Assembly: GCA_944325835.1 (NCBI GenBank)
Contig: CALVBO010000010.1
Span: forward strand, 1-46,626
Reading direction: 5' to 3'
Length of the DNA: 46,626 bases
Source: Candidatus Gastranaerophilales bacterium
GTDB taxonomy: Bacteria > Cyanobacteriota > Vampirovibrionia > Gastranaerophilales > Gastranaerophilaceae
Part shown: piece after piece, positions 8,864 through 16,197 of the stretch
Layout of the letters: each line of letters opens with the position of its first letter
How positions within the stretch are numbered: the first letter of the stretch is position 1
Program-made: the position numbers and the translations under genes
Notes under the pieces: model-generated
What the model was told of the DNA's origin: nothing
Seen by the model: the letters and a program-made list of their open reading frames with translations, nothing else
Database searches by the model: none

Positions 8864-9065
8864 CCTGAACCTCTAACTTTATCCCCAGCATATTAACTAT
8901 TTTTAAAGCCTTGCCGATTTCGCAGGTTTCTTTGCCGTTTTCTAAATCAACGATGTAACGAATGCCGACATTACAGGCAAAAGCAACATCTTTTTGCGTA
9001 AGCCCCTGTGCTTTTCTTGTTTTTACAATGATTTTAGCTAAATCTGAAAGATTTTTTATATACAT
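8856..9065 (-). CDS. hipB: HipB-type XRE antitoxin
   Basis: 69 aa Cro/C1 helix-turn-helix protein (IIVKTRKAQGLTQKDVAFA then IRYIVDLENGKE). It is short, like other HipB proteins, and directly precedes and overlaps hipA. The known role is to bind HipA and repress the operon by binding palindromic operators. Three evenly spaced palindromes lie upstream, but they are separated from the start codon by about 200 bases that hold repeat copy B. Confidence 0.88.
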   Translation of the reverse strand: MYIKNLSDLAKIIVKTRKAQGLTQKDVAFACNVGIRYIVDLENGKETCEIGKALKIVNMLGIKLEVQDE

Positions 9066-9078
9066 AGAACCTCAAAAA

Positions 9079-9263
9079 TGTCCGAGAAAGGCTCGCGCCA
9101 GGCTGAGCCGGAGCCGTAGTGGTATCAATCGCTACCGAGAGTGTATGAACCAAATGGGGGGGAGCCACTCAGTGGCCGAGCCTTTTGAGTGGCGTATTAG
9201 ACAGCGTAGTCGCGGGTTGACCTGCGGGAGCAGGGCAAGCAGGCGACGAAGAACTGCTTTATC
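9079..9263 (+). repeat. Structured intergenic repeat, copy B (short variant)
   Basis: It begins with TGTCCGAGAAAGGCTCG and ends AAGAACTGCTTTATC like the full copies, but is about 185 nt long. Its first stem (AAAGGCTCG 9087-9095 with CGAGCCTTT 9177-9185) encloses different sequence, and the central hairpins seen in copies C and E are missing. It lies inside the untranslated leader of hipBA, in antisense relative to that transcript. Confidence 0.85.
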
Positions 9264-9375
9264 TTCCCGTACGGTAAAATTTTACATTTTTTCCTTATTT
9301 TTGTCAAGAAATTTCCCGTACGGTAAAATTTTAGTGTTTTTTATTAAAAATTATTAAAAATTTCCCGTACGGGAA
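9264..9375. promoter_or_regulatory. Three 14-bp operators of hipBA at exact 49-bp spacing
   Basis: TTCCCGTACGG(T/G)AA occurs at 9264-9277, 9313-9326 and 9362-9375. The third copy is a perfect palindrome and the others differ by one base. The start-to-start distance is exactly 49 bp twice. The first two flank the -10 and -35 boxes of the minus-strand promoter, which is how a repressor operator is normally placed. HipB is the obvious candidate binder (inference). Confidence 0.85.
9279..9307 (-). promoter_or_regulatory. hipBA promoter
   Basis: On the minus strand TTGACA (9302-9307) and TAAAAT (9279-9284) are separated by exactly 17 bases. Transcription would start near 9272, inside the first operator, giving hipBA a leader of about 200 nt that contains the complement of repeat copy B. 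Confidence 0.85.
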
Positions 9376-9398
9376 AATCCCTCAGAGAGTGAGGGATT
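9376..9398 (-). terminator. rnpB terminator
   Basis: A 9-bp perfect stem (9376-9384 with 9390-9398) with loop GAGAG, just past the 3' end of rnpB. On the minus strand it is followed by TTTTC. Confidence 0.7.
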
Positions 9399-9404
9399 AA
9401 AAAA

Positions 9405-9759
9405 ATAAAGCAGTTCGTAAGCCGTGTTCTGTTTCTAGGTAATCATCTGTCTTGAATCAGGATTACTCCTGACTACCAGCGATTTTGTCTGAAGTCGGCG
9501 GGCCGCCTTAACCTTCAATTTAATCTTGCATCCAATCGGGGGTTGCCTTGACGCGTTGCCTCTCGGTTTCGCCGGTAAGCTCTTACCTCACCGTTGCACC
9601 GTTGCCTGTGATTTTAAATCCATTGGCTGTATATTTTCTGTGGTCCTATCCACCGGTTCACACCGTCCGGACTTTCTCCGGCGATCTGCCCTCGGATGCA
9701 CGGACTTTCCTCACTAATTCTGCTTGCGCAGGATTAGCGCGATTACCCGGCTGCTTTAT
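9405..9759 (-). ncRNA. rnpB: RNase P RNA (bacterial type A)
   Basis: About 355 nt; the catalytic RNA that matures tRNA 5' ends. On the minus strand it shows the conserved GAGGAAAGTCCGNGC block near the 5' end, the AGTCCGGAC and GGTGAACCGGTGGATAGGACCAC-like middle, and the 3' ACGGCTTAC block. The ends pair as stem P1: ATAAAGCAG (minus 9759-9751) with CTGCTTTAT (9413-9405). The 5' end is only 2-3 bases beyond the stop codon of the upstream prepilin gene, so its promoter must lie in that coding sequence or it is processed from a joint transcript. Confidence 0.95.
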
Positions 9760-9761
9760 AA

Positions 9762-10511
9762 TTATTTATCGTCATCATCGCCCATAAGCTTAACTTCACC
9801 TCTGATGATTTTTGCAAATTCTTCCTGATTGTCTTCAATGGTTAGTTTCCCGTCACGGCTGATAGTAATTTGAATTCTGTCAAAATTTTTCTTTGCTCGT
9901 GCGGTTAGATTACTATTACAGGTTGCTGGACTCCACGTATCCGCATCTGCACATAAACCGGTAGGAGAAGTTGGTGTAGCGGTAGGGGTTATATGATAAG
10001 CGTGAACACCTTTATTTATTCCGTCAACGTCAATTTGTATTGTACCATCGGCCGGACCATTTGACAAACCATCAATTTTCCAGCTCATACCGTCCATTGT
10101 TGTAACTATTGTTTCTGTTCCTGCACATACATCAGCAAGGTCTTCTTTAATATTCAATTTAGATGCAAAAAGACATTGCAGTTTGTATGAGGTCGCAACG
10201 GAGCCGGCTACTCCCGGAACATTTATTGCGTTTGGAGCGTAATCAAAGCCGTAGTAGCAATCGTTAGTACCGGAGTTCTCGAGTGTACCGTCTGATTTTA
10301 TGCAATTCGCCGTCATATCCGGATAGTAATTCTGGTCATTAATCAAGCTGTGAACAATGTTTTCTGTTGCGTAGTACGCTTTTTTCATCATAATAACATT
10401 TTTGTTAGGCGTCAGGTTTAAGATAATCGGAACCGATGCCGCAACAATTATACCCAGAACCAGCATTGCTATTAAAATCTCGGATAACGTGAACCCTTTT
10501 GCAATTTTCAT
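9762..10511 (-). CDS. Prepilin-like protein (type IV pilin / pseudopilin)
   Basis: 249 aa. A short leader ends in KG before FTLSEILIAMLVLGIIVAAS, the prepilin peptidase site with Glu at +5 and a hydrophobic helix; the rest is a soluble, Cys-containing domain (CIKSDGTLE, NDCYYGFDY, GLCADADTW). It is probably a minor pilin or pseudopilin at the cell surface. The C-terminus is unusually acidic (MGDDDDK) and runs to within 3 bases of rnpB. It has a strong promoter of its own at 10536-10564. Confidence 0.85.
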   Translation of the reverse strand: MKIAKGFTLSEILIAMLVLGIIVAASVPIILNLTPNKNVIMMKKAYYATENIVHSLINDQNYYPDMTANCIKSDGTLENSGTNDCYYGFDYAPNAINVPGVAGSVATSYKLQCLFASKLNIKEDLADVCAGTETIVTTMDGMSWKIDGLSNGPADGTIQIDVDGINKGVHAYHITPTATPTSPTGLCADADTWSPATCNSNLTARAKKNFDRIQITISRDGKLTIEDNQEEFAKIIRGEVKLMGDDDDK

Positions 10512-10535
10512 AATTTCATACCTCTCAATGGTATA

Positions 10536-10564
10536 ATTATACCATATTTTTTATGGCATTTCAA
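10536..10564 (-). promoter_or_regulatory. Prepilin promoter within an 18-bp palindrome
   Basis: On the minus strand TTGAAA (10559-10564), a 17-base spacer and TATAAT (10536-10541). The -10 box is embedded in the perfect palindrome ATGGTATAATTATACCAT (10528-10545), which could be an operator or only a symmetric -10 region. Confidence 0.8.
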
Positions 10565-10578
10565 TAGCGGGTTGAAAG

Positions 10579-10818
10579 CTATGCTTCAGGCTCTTTGCAA
10601 ATATCAGAATTTTGATGAGCGGGTATAAGGTATTTTGAGGCAATAACGGCGGCCTGCACACGGTTTTTTACCTGTAATTTATAAAAAATTGCCTGAACAT
10701 GCGCTTTGACGGTATGCAGGGTGATATTCAGAATTTTTGCGATTTGTGAATTAGAATAACCCGCGCTAATCAGGTGCAGTACCTGTAATTCCCGGGCCGT
10801 CAGACTATTACTGTGCAT
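10579..10818 (-). CDS. Small LuxR/GerE-type helix-turn-helix regulator
   Basis: 79 aa. Residues 6-62 are a complete GerE DNA-binding domain (LTARELQVLHLISAGYSNSQIAKILNI, then TLHTVKAHVQAIFYKLQVKNR). There is no receiver or autoinducer domain, so it is a stand-alone HTH like a few small LuxR-type regulators. It could be a truncated response regulator, but the upstream 150 bases contain no receiver-like coding and the ATG follows an AGGAGAG ribosome site, so I regard it as intact. It is encoded directly upstream of the prepilin gene, which is a possible target. Confidence 0.78.
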   Translation of the reverse strand: MHSNSLTARELQVLHLISAGYSNSQIAKILNITLHTVKAHVQAIFYKLQVKNRVQAAVIASKYLIPAHQNSDICKEPEA

Positions 10819-10963
10819 TATAACTCTCCTCTTAGAGTATAGAAGTTCTTCTCTTTATCTAAAATTTTTATTTTATATGTATACATCATTTTATTCCCGA
10901 AGATCTTAACGAAACTATTGTCTAAAAAAGTAGCCTTATTGTCTATTAGCCGAAAGTGTAAGT

Positions 10964-11245
10964 TGTCCGAGAAAGACTCGCGATAAGGAACGTGGCGTGA
11001 ATGAGTTGCGGAGCAACTCCCGCTCACGCAAGCGAGTCTTTTGAGTGGCACTCTGCCGAACAAACGATTGAGTATCGTTTGTGAGAGGTAAGCAGGTTGA
11101 CCTGCGTTACCCGCCTGACAAATCAAAGATTTGAAACGGCGGTGATATTATGCTCGCCTGCTCCCCTCGTTCCCACGAGGTGACCCCGCGAGCACCGGCT
11201 GACGCTTTAAGCAGGGCAAGCAGGCGACGGAGAACTGCTTTTTTT
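10964..11245 (+). repeat. Structured intergenic repeat, copy C (full length)
   Basis: About 280 nt. It contains a chain of hairpins: an outer stem AAAGACTCG/CGAGTCTTT (10972-10980, 11033-11041) enclosing GAGTTGC/GCAACTC; ACAAACGAT/ATCGTTTGT (11060-11068, 11074-11082); GCAGG/CCTGC; CCGCC..CAAATC/GATTTG..GGCGG; GCTCGC/GCGAGC around CCTCGT/ACGAGG; and a terminal AAGCAG/CTGCTT followed by T7. About 90% identical to copy E by eye. Confidence 0.9.
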
Positions 11246-11269
11246 AATACGGTAAACGTCGATATAAAA

Positions 11270-11298
11270 GGCGGGGCTTGTTAAAAACAAGCTCCGCC
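11270..11298 (-). terminator. Terminator of the flavodoxin-hydrolase-cupin-CMD operon
   Basis: A 13-bp stem with one G-T pair (11270-11282 with 11286-11298) and an AAA loop. Read on the minus strand it is followed by TTTTATATC. Confidence 0.85.
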
Positions 11299-11320
11299 CT
11301 GAACATTATGTGAAAATTTT

Positions 11321-12172
11321 TTATTCAGACATTTCTGTTTTTAGAGTTTTCAGTGCTGCAATAGCGTTCGGAAAGCCGGTGTATGGCATAACCTGAATTA
11401 TTGCAGCCGCAATTGTTTCCGGCGAATTACCGGCTTTTATATTACCGCGGATGTGGCTTTTGAGGGTTTGGGTGTTGCCGGTTGTAACGAGTAGTCCGAC
11501 AATCAGCAGTTCGCGGGTTTTTACATCAAGTCCTTTTCTTGTATAAAAATCGCCGAAACATACTTCTGTGAGTATTCTTGCCACATCCTCGCCCATATCG
11601 TCCGGCAGGCCTGTGAGTGCTTCTTTTATTTCATCTCCGTAAATCGGATTTTGGATTGCAAAACCGTCACTAAATCGGGTTTCTTCGGATGTTGTGGTTG
11701 TATCTTCAAGCGGGAGTTGTATTCCGCGTTCTTTAAATACATCGTTCATAACGCTTATTGCATTTAGGGTTTTTGGAAAGCCTATGAACGGCGCGCATTG
11801 ATAAATTGCTTCTCTTAGTTCAATCGGGCTAACACCTACATTAAGCGCCGCATTTGTGTGCGCTTTTAGCTGCGGCAGTGCCTGCTGGGTTGTCAGTGAA
11901 ACCACTGTCAGCATTTCGCGGGTTTTGTTATCGAGATTGCCTATGGTAAAAACTTCTCCGAAAATTGATTTTTGCAGTATTGCCATGAATTCTGCGTCAG
12001 TGCCGGTTTTTACCAGAGCTTCGCCGCCAAAGAGTTCAGAATAATTTTTCTTACAGATTTCTGTTCTTGTCATTGTGTTTGTGTCCTCTGCTGTTTGAAT
12101 GTTTGCAAAAGTGGTGCCCTGAACACAAAAAATCAGGGCTGCTGCAAATAGAATTTTACTTATATTGTTCAT
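11321..12172 (-). CDS. Secreted carboxymuconolactone decarboxylase (AhpD-like) family protein
   Basis: 283 aa with an N-terminal signal peptide (ISKILFAAALIFCVQGTTFA). It contains two tandem CMD domains: one near residues 60-125 (LDNKTREMLTVVSLTTQQALPQLKAHTNAALNVGVSP) and one near 200-275 (LDVKTRELLIVGLLVTTGNTQTLKSHIRGNIKAGNSP). Canonical AhpD has a CxxC redox pair in this helix; neither domain has it, so peroxidase activity of the AhpD type is unlikely. The gene overlaps the cupin gene by 17 bases and ends the four-gene operon. Fused or paired cupin and CMD proteins are common in this neighbourhood type; the substrate is unknown. Confidence 0.85.
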   Translation of the reverse strand: MNNISKILFAAALIFCVQGTTFANIQTAEDTNTMTRTEICKKNYSELFGGEALVKTGTDAEFMAILQKSIFGEVFTIGNLDNKTREMLTVVSLTTQQALPQLKAHTNAALNVGVSPIELREAIYQCAPFIGFPKTLNAISVMNDVFKERGIQLPLEDTTTTSEETRFSDGFAIQNPIYGDEIKEALTGLPDDMGEDVARILTEVCFGDFYTRKGLDVKTRELLIVGLLVTTGNTQTLKSHIRGNIKAGNSPETIAAAIIQVMPYTGFPNAIAALKTLKTEMSE

Positions 12173-12608
12173 CTGTCACCGCCTCAAGCCATGTGGTTGA
12201 GTTGTTTGGAAGGTTTGGCTCAATTGAGATGTGTGCGAATTCGCTGTCCGGCGCTGCACCGTGCCAGTGTTCAACATTTGGCGGAATTTTTACAACATCG
12301 CCGGCTTTTAGAATTTGGATTTCTTTGCCTTTTTCCTGATATCTGCCTTCACCGGCTGTTACAAGCAGGATTTGACCGCCGGAGTGTTTGTGCCAGTTGG
12401 TTCTTGCTCCTTTTTCAAACGTTACGTTGCCGATTGAGGAGTTGAAAACTTCATCTTTTGCGACAAGACGGTTAAGGTGTGTTGTTCCGGTAAAATATTG
12501 GCTGTATGGATTTATTTCGCCTTTTGCGAACGGTTGGTTAAGTTCACCTGCCATAGTCAGTGTTCCTCCTGTTATTAAAAGTGTTAATAGCAATAGTATT
12601 TTTTTCAT
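12156..12608 (-). CDS. Exported cupin-domain protein
   Basis: 150 aa with a signal peptide (KKILLLLTLLITGGTLTMA). The cupin core shows motif 1 (NWHKHSGGQILLVTAGEGRYQEKG) and motif 2 (GDVVKIPPNVEHWHGA), with His-x-His and later His residues placed for a metal site. A small single-domain cupin is often found with CMD proteins and quinone/flavin oxidoreductases. It abuts the hydrolase gene with a one-base overlap. Likely an enzyme or binding protein acting outside the cytoplasm; the reaction is not deducible. Confidence 0.87.
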   Translation of the reverse strand: MKKILLLLTLLITGGTLTMAGELNQPFAKGEINPYSQYFTGTTHLNRLVAKDEVFNSSIGNVTFEKGARTNWHKHSGGQILLVTAGEGRYQEKGKEIQILKAGDVVKIPPNVEHWHGAAPDSEFAHISIEPNLPNNSTTWLEAVTDEQYK

Positions 12609-13633
12609 TATTTAGCCTCCTTGAGAGAAGTTAAAAAGAATGCTTCGATTTTATCAAACGGGATTTTTTCGAGGTTGTCGTATAAATCCACGTGGTTGGC
12701 AGCCGGAACTATGTAGAGTTCTTTATTTTCGCCTTTGAGTTTTTTGAATGCATCTTCGCTAAAGTAGCGGCTGTGTGCGTTTTCGCCGTGAATCATCAGG
12801 ACTGCGTTTCTGATTTCGTTGCTGTATGCAAGGATTGGCATATTGATCAGGGAAAGAGATGCCGTTGTGTTCCAGTTCCCGTTAGAGTTGATTGAGCGTT
12901 TATGGAAGCCGCGCGGAGTTTTGTAATATCCCCAGTAGTCCTGTACAAATTGAGGTTCGCTGCCGGTAAGTTTTTCCGGAAGACCCGGCGCTTTTGCGTA
13001 AGTTCCGTTTTTAAAGTCCTCGGTTCTTTGTTTGTTAAGTTGTTCTTTTAGTTCATAGCGTGCGTTTTCGTCCATTGAATCAAAGTAACCGTTTGCCGTA
13101 ACTCTTGTCATATCGTACATTGTTACAGTAACCGTGCCTTTAATTCTTGTATCAATAGCCGCAGCGTTCAGACCGAAACCGCCGAAGCCGCAAATTCCGA
13201 TAATACCTATTCTTTCAGGATCAACATTTTTTTGATTGCTTAAAAAATCTACTGCCGCGCTGAAATCTTCCGTATTAATTTCCGGAGAGGAAACATTGCG
13301 CGGCTCACCGCTGCTTTCGCCTGTATAAGAGGGATCAAATGCAAGTGTTACAAATCCTCTTTCAGCCATTTTTTGAGCGTAAAGTCCCGACGCTTGTTCT
13401 TTTACCGCGCCAAACGGCCCGCTCACGGCAATCGCCGCCATTTTGCCTTCCGGTTTGACTTTTGGTGTATATAAATCCCCGACAAGCGTTATTCCGTATC
13501 TGTTTTTGAAACTTACTTTTTTTACATCAACATTGTCGCTTTTAGGGAAGGTTTTGTCCCAATCTGCTGCCATAACCGCACCTCCTGTTATTAATAAAAA
13601 TGCTGCAAAACAAACTAATAATTTTTTAAACAT
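12608..13633 (-). CDS. Exported alpha/beta hydrolase
   Basis: 341 aa with a signal peptide (KKLLVCFAAFLLITGGAVMA). The fold is of the DUF1100/dienelactone-hydrolase type: YTPKVKPEGKMAAIAVSGPFG (oxyanion side), FDPSYTGESSG, the elbow region GIIGICGFGGFGLNAAA, VLMIHGENAHSRYFSED, and the C-terminal PAANHVDLYD carrying the likely catalytic His. At the elbow the expected Ser is replaced by Cys (GICGFG), as in dienelactone hydrolases. Second gene in the operon; it presumably acts on an ester or lactone outside the cytoplasm. Confidence 0.85.
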   Translation of the reverse strand: MFKKLLVCFAAFLLITGGAVMAADWDKTFPKSDNVDVKKVSFKNRYGITLVGDLYTPKVKPEGKMAAIAVSGPFGAVKEQASGLYAQKMAERGFVTLAFDPSYTGESSGEPRNVSSPEINTEDFSAAVDFLSNQKNVDPERIGIIGICGFGGFGLNAAAIDTRIKGTVTVTMYDMTRVTANGYFDSMDENARYELKEQLNKQRTEDFKNGTYAKAPGLPEKLTGSEPQFVQDYWGYYKTPRGFHKRSINSNGNWNTTASLSLINMPILAYSNEIRNAVLMIHGENAHSRYFSEDAFKKLKGENKELYIVPAANHVDLYDNLEKIPFDKIEAFFLTSLKEAK

Positions 13634-13636
13634 ATT

Positions 13637-14176
13637 TTATACTCCCTTGCCTGCATCATAGGCTTTTTGCATTGCCGGATTATTTTGTATATCACCGACA
13701 GCTTCCGCACCGGCGCCGAGGATAACACCTTTTAGCTGTGCTTTTTCAAAGCACATAACCCAGCCTTGAATTCCGTTTGCCGCAATATCTGCCGCGTGTG
13801 GGTCGGTGTCTGCCGCTGTTGCAAGAAAATAGATATCTCTGAATTTGTAATCAGAAGAAAACAACGGATTGCCTCTGTCAAGCAGGGTTTTAAGCTGACC
13901 TGACATTTCATAGTAGTAGATAGGGCTTGCAAAAGCAATAACATCAGCTTTTTCCATTTTTTCTACAATGGCATTTGAATCGTCTTTGATTACACAGCTG
14001 CCAAGCTTCTGGCATGCAAGACAGCCTTTGCAGAATTTAATATCTTTGTCTTGAAGTGAAATAAATTCTACATTATTGCCGCTTTCCTCTGCACCTTTTG
14101 CAAATTCCCGCGCCAGAACTTCGGAATTTCCGTTTTTTCTGAGTGTAGATGAAATAATCAATACATTTTTGCTCAT
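13637..14176 (-). CDS. Flavodoxin-family NAD(P)H-dependent FMN oxidoreductase
   Basis: 179 aa, cytoplasmic. The N-terminal FMN phosphate loop SSTLRKNGNSEVLA, the ferredoxin-like CKGCLACQKLGSC stretch typical of the iron-sulfur flavoprotein/NADPH-dependent FMN reductase family, and FASPIYYYEMSGQLKTLLDR are clear. It is the first gene of the operon, with AAAGGAGAG before the ATG and a long inverted repeat just upstream. Unlike its three partners it has no signal peptide, so the operon joins one cytoplasmic redox enzyme with three exported proteins. Confidence 0.88.
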   Translation of the reverse strand: MSKNVLIISSTLRKNGNSEVLAREFAKGAEESGNNVEFISLQDKDIKFCKGCLACQKLGSCVIKDDSNAIVEKMEKADVIAFASPIYYYEMSGQLKTLLDRGNPLFSSDYKFRDIYFLATAADTDPHAADIAANGIQGWVMCFEKAQLKGVILGAGAEAVGDIQNNPAMQKAYDAGKGV

Positions 14177-14199
14177 TTGACTCTCCTTTATCTTTTTAT

Positions 14200-14229
14200 T
14201 ATTTACTATTTTGTATAAAATAGCAAATA
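14200..14229. promoter_or_regulatory. Operator-like 30-bp inverted repeat upstream of the flavodoxin operon
   Basis: TATTTACTATTTT (14200-14212) and AAAATAGCAAATA (14217-14229) form 13-bp arms with one mismatch around GTAT. The repeat lies 24 bases before the flavodoxin start, overlapping the probable promoter (minus TTGCTA-N17-AATAAT). Its size suits a dimeric regulator. Confidence 0.65.
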
Positions 14230-14266
14230 CTTATAATGTATCAGTTATTATGCCTTTTGAGTATAA

Positions 14267-15649
14267 TTAAAGGCTTTCGTCGTTAATTTTGTATAAATCA
14301 ACACCGCCTGTTGCTTTGTATAGACTTATAGTTGAAAGTAAGGTGTTTATTTTGTCGGAAACCTCTTCTTTTTTGACCATAAGATATGCTTCTTTTGCAT
14401 ATAAAACATCAAGTTCGCTTGCCGAACCTATCGTATTTTTATCTTTTAAAAGACCGTAGGTTTTATCCTGAAGTGCAAGGCGGTTTTTGCATTCTTCATA
14501 ATTATCCATTGCTGTTTTATATTCGACAAGACCTGAATTTAAATCTCTGATACTTTCAAGAATGGTTTTCTGGTAACTGTTCAGCGCTTCTTGATATTCA
14601 TATTTCCTTAATTTTAAAAGCGCAATTTTTCTACCGCCGGAGAACAGGTCAATTGAAGGCAGCACACCAGCATTAAACAACTGGGAAACAGAGTTAAACA
14701 GGGTATCGAGGTGGTAGGCGTTTAAACCGATTTGACCAAAGATAATGAAATTTGGCAGGAATTCGCGTCTTGCAACTTTTACATCAAAGCCGATGCGTTT
14801 GATGTTGGCTTCTTCCTGCAGGAAATCCGGTCTGTTTTCGATAACTGCGGTAGAATATTTAGAAGGAATTCCCTCCAGCAGATTGACTTTTTCGTAGTCA
14901 TTGCGTGCGATTTCCGCTTGCGAATCCGATAGATAAACCCGGAGGCTCTCTATTAAAGTTTCCTGTGTTTTTAGGTGTCTGTTTCTTTCTTCTCTCAAGG
15001 TCGTGAGCATTCTCTGTTCTGCAAGAAGTTCATTGATAGAGCAAAGACCTGTTGAATATTTGTCCTGCGTTTTCTCGACAATGGCTTCCTGTGTTTTGAT
15101 GAGTTCGTTTTGCAGCGATAAGAATTCGTCTGTCTTAATCAAATTGAAATAGTCTGCTGCAAAGCTTGAAGTCAGCGAAATATAAGTTGCCCTCTGTGCC
15201 TGTTTTATTATTTCCAGTTGTTGTTTGGCGCTTTTGGTTTTTAACCTGTTTTTGCCCCAGATGTCAATTTCATAACCCATTGTTATTGGCAGGTAATAAC
15301 GATACTGTGCGTAACTCGGAATTCGCATGGAACCGTATTGCTGCATTGAGGATTGCAATGTTCTGCTGAGTTCTCCGGATAATCCAAGGCTCGGGAGTTC
15401 GTTTGCGAACTGCATTTTGACCATTTTTTCGTTTTCTTCAACTCTCAGCGCCGCGTTTTTTAAATCGTAATTACGGTCATATAACTTTTTCAGGTTTTCT
15501 GTCAGGTAATTGTCGTTATATTTTTCCCACCATTGAAGATTTAAATAATCAATCGTTTGCACGGGTGCCGTATCTTTTTCTTTTTTAGCGGCAAGTGCAG
15601 GGGTAATTGTTAATGTAATTAAAAATAAAATTATAAAAATTTTTTTCAT
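14267..15649 (-). CDS. TolC-family outer-membrane efflux protein
   Basis: 460 aa with a signal peptide (KKIFIILFLITLTITPALA). Two OEP repeats with long coiled helices are visible, including the NAALRVEENEKMVKMQFANELPSLGLSGELS and ANIKRIGFDVKVARREFLPNFIIFGQIGLNAY segments typical of RND/MFS-type outer-membrane channels (NodT/OprM group). It would trimerise and connect the periplasmic adaptor to the exterior. It is transcribed divergently from marR-emrA-emrB across a 75-base region with a MarR-like operator, so all four genes probably form one regulated tripartite pump. Confidence 0.9.
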   Translation of the reverse strand: MKKIFIILFLITLTITPALAAKKEKDTAPVQTIDYLNLQWWEKYNDNYLTENLKKLYDRNYDLKNAALRVEENEKMVKMQFANELPSLGLSGELSRTLQSSMQQYGSMRIPSYAQYRYYLPITMGYEIDIWGKNRLKTKSAKQQLEIIKQAQRATYISLTSSFAADYFNLIKTDEFLSLQNELIKTQEAIVEKTQDKYSTGLCSINELLAEQRMLTTLREERNRHLKTQETLIESLRVYLSDSQAEIARNDYEKVNLLEGIPSKYSTAVIENRPDFLQEEANIKRIGFDVKVARREFLPNFIIFGQIGLNAYHLDTLFNSVSQLFNAGVLPSIDLFSGGRKIALLKLRKYEYQEALNSYQKTILESIRDLNSGLVEYKTAMDNYEECKNRLALQDKTYGLLKDKNTIGSASELDVLYAKEAYLMVKKEEVSDKINTLLSTISLYKATGGVDLYKINDESL

Positions 15650-15669
15650 ACCATGCTTCCTATAAAAAT

Positions 15670-15697
15670 TTCTTGTGCTATAATTACATCACAAGAA
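15670..15697. promoter_or_regulatory. MarR operator overlapping the divergent efflux promoters
   Basis: Perfect inverted repeat TTCTTGTG (15670-15677) / CACAAGAA (15690-15697) with a 12-base spacer that contains TATAAT (15679-15684, plus strand). The symmetric site sits between tolC and marR, so a repressor dimer there would shut both directions. Confidence 0.8.
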
Positions 15698-15724
15698 AAA
15701 AAGTATATCAAGTGAGTATGAAAA

Positions 15725-16183
15725 ATGTATAGAGAATATTTGAAAGGACGTATAGGTGCATTAATTTATATTACGGGTACGCTGGTAAGAGGGCTTTCCA
15801 CGCAGACTTTTGCAGAGAAAAAGTTTGACCTTACGCCGGATCAGTACGTAATATTAAACCTGCTTCTTGAGAATGATGAAATAATGTGCCAGCGCCAGCT
15901 TGCGGAAATTACCTTTAAAGACAGGGCAAATATGGCAAGGATAATTGAAATTATGCACCAGAAAGGACTTGTTGAAAAAATTCCGGACTCTAACGGCAGA
16001 AAAATATTTAAGCTTGTCGTGACCGAAAAAGGCAAAGCAGCCAGAGATATGGTATTCCCGACTGATATTGATTTAAGAAAAATTATCACCGCAGATATTC
16101 CGGAAGAGGATCTGGCAGTTACTTTCAGCACACTTGAAAAAATGAATTTTAATGTAAGAGATAAAGTTAAATTACAAATATAA
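15725..16183 (+). CDS. MarR-family transcriptional repressor
   Basis: 152 aa winged-helix protein. The recognition region CQRQLAEITFKDRANMARIIEIMHQKGLVEK and the wing DSNGRKIFKLVVTEKG are standard MarR features. Such proteins dissociate from DNA on binding phenolic or other small ligands. It leads the emrAB operon (14 bases to the next gene) and probably represses both this operon and the divergent tolC through the palindrome at 15670-15697. Confidence 0.92.
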   Translation: MYREYLKGRIGALIYITGTLVRGLSTQTFAEKKFDLTPDQYVILNLLLENDEIMCQRQLAEITFKDRANMARIIEIMHQKGLVEKIPDSNGRKIFKLVVTEKGKAARDMVFPTDIDLRKIITADIPEEDLAVTFSTLEKMNFNVRDKVKLQI

Positions 16184-16197
16184 AAGGAGATACCACC

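Noticed and set aside
9526-9787. 63- and 79-aa plus-strand open frames
   Set aside because: They are translations of the complement of rnpB.
10818-11126. 102-aa minus-strand open frame
   Set aside because: It lies across repeat copy C, has no ribosome site, and its sequence is explained by the repeat hairpins.
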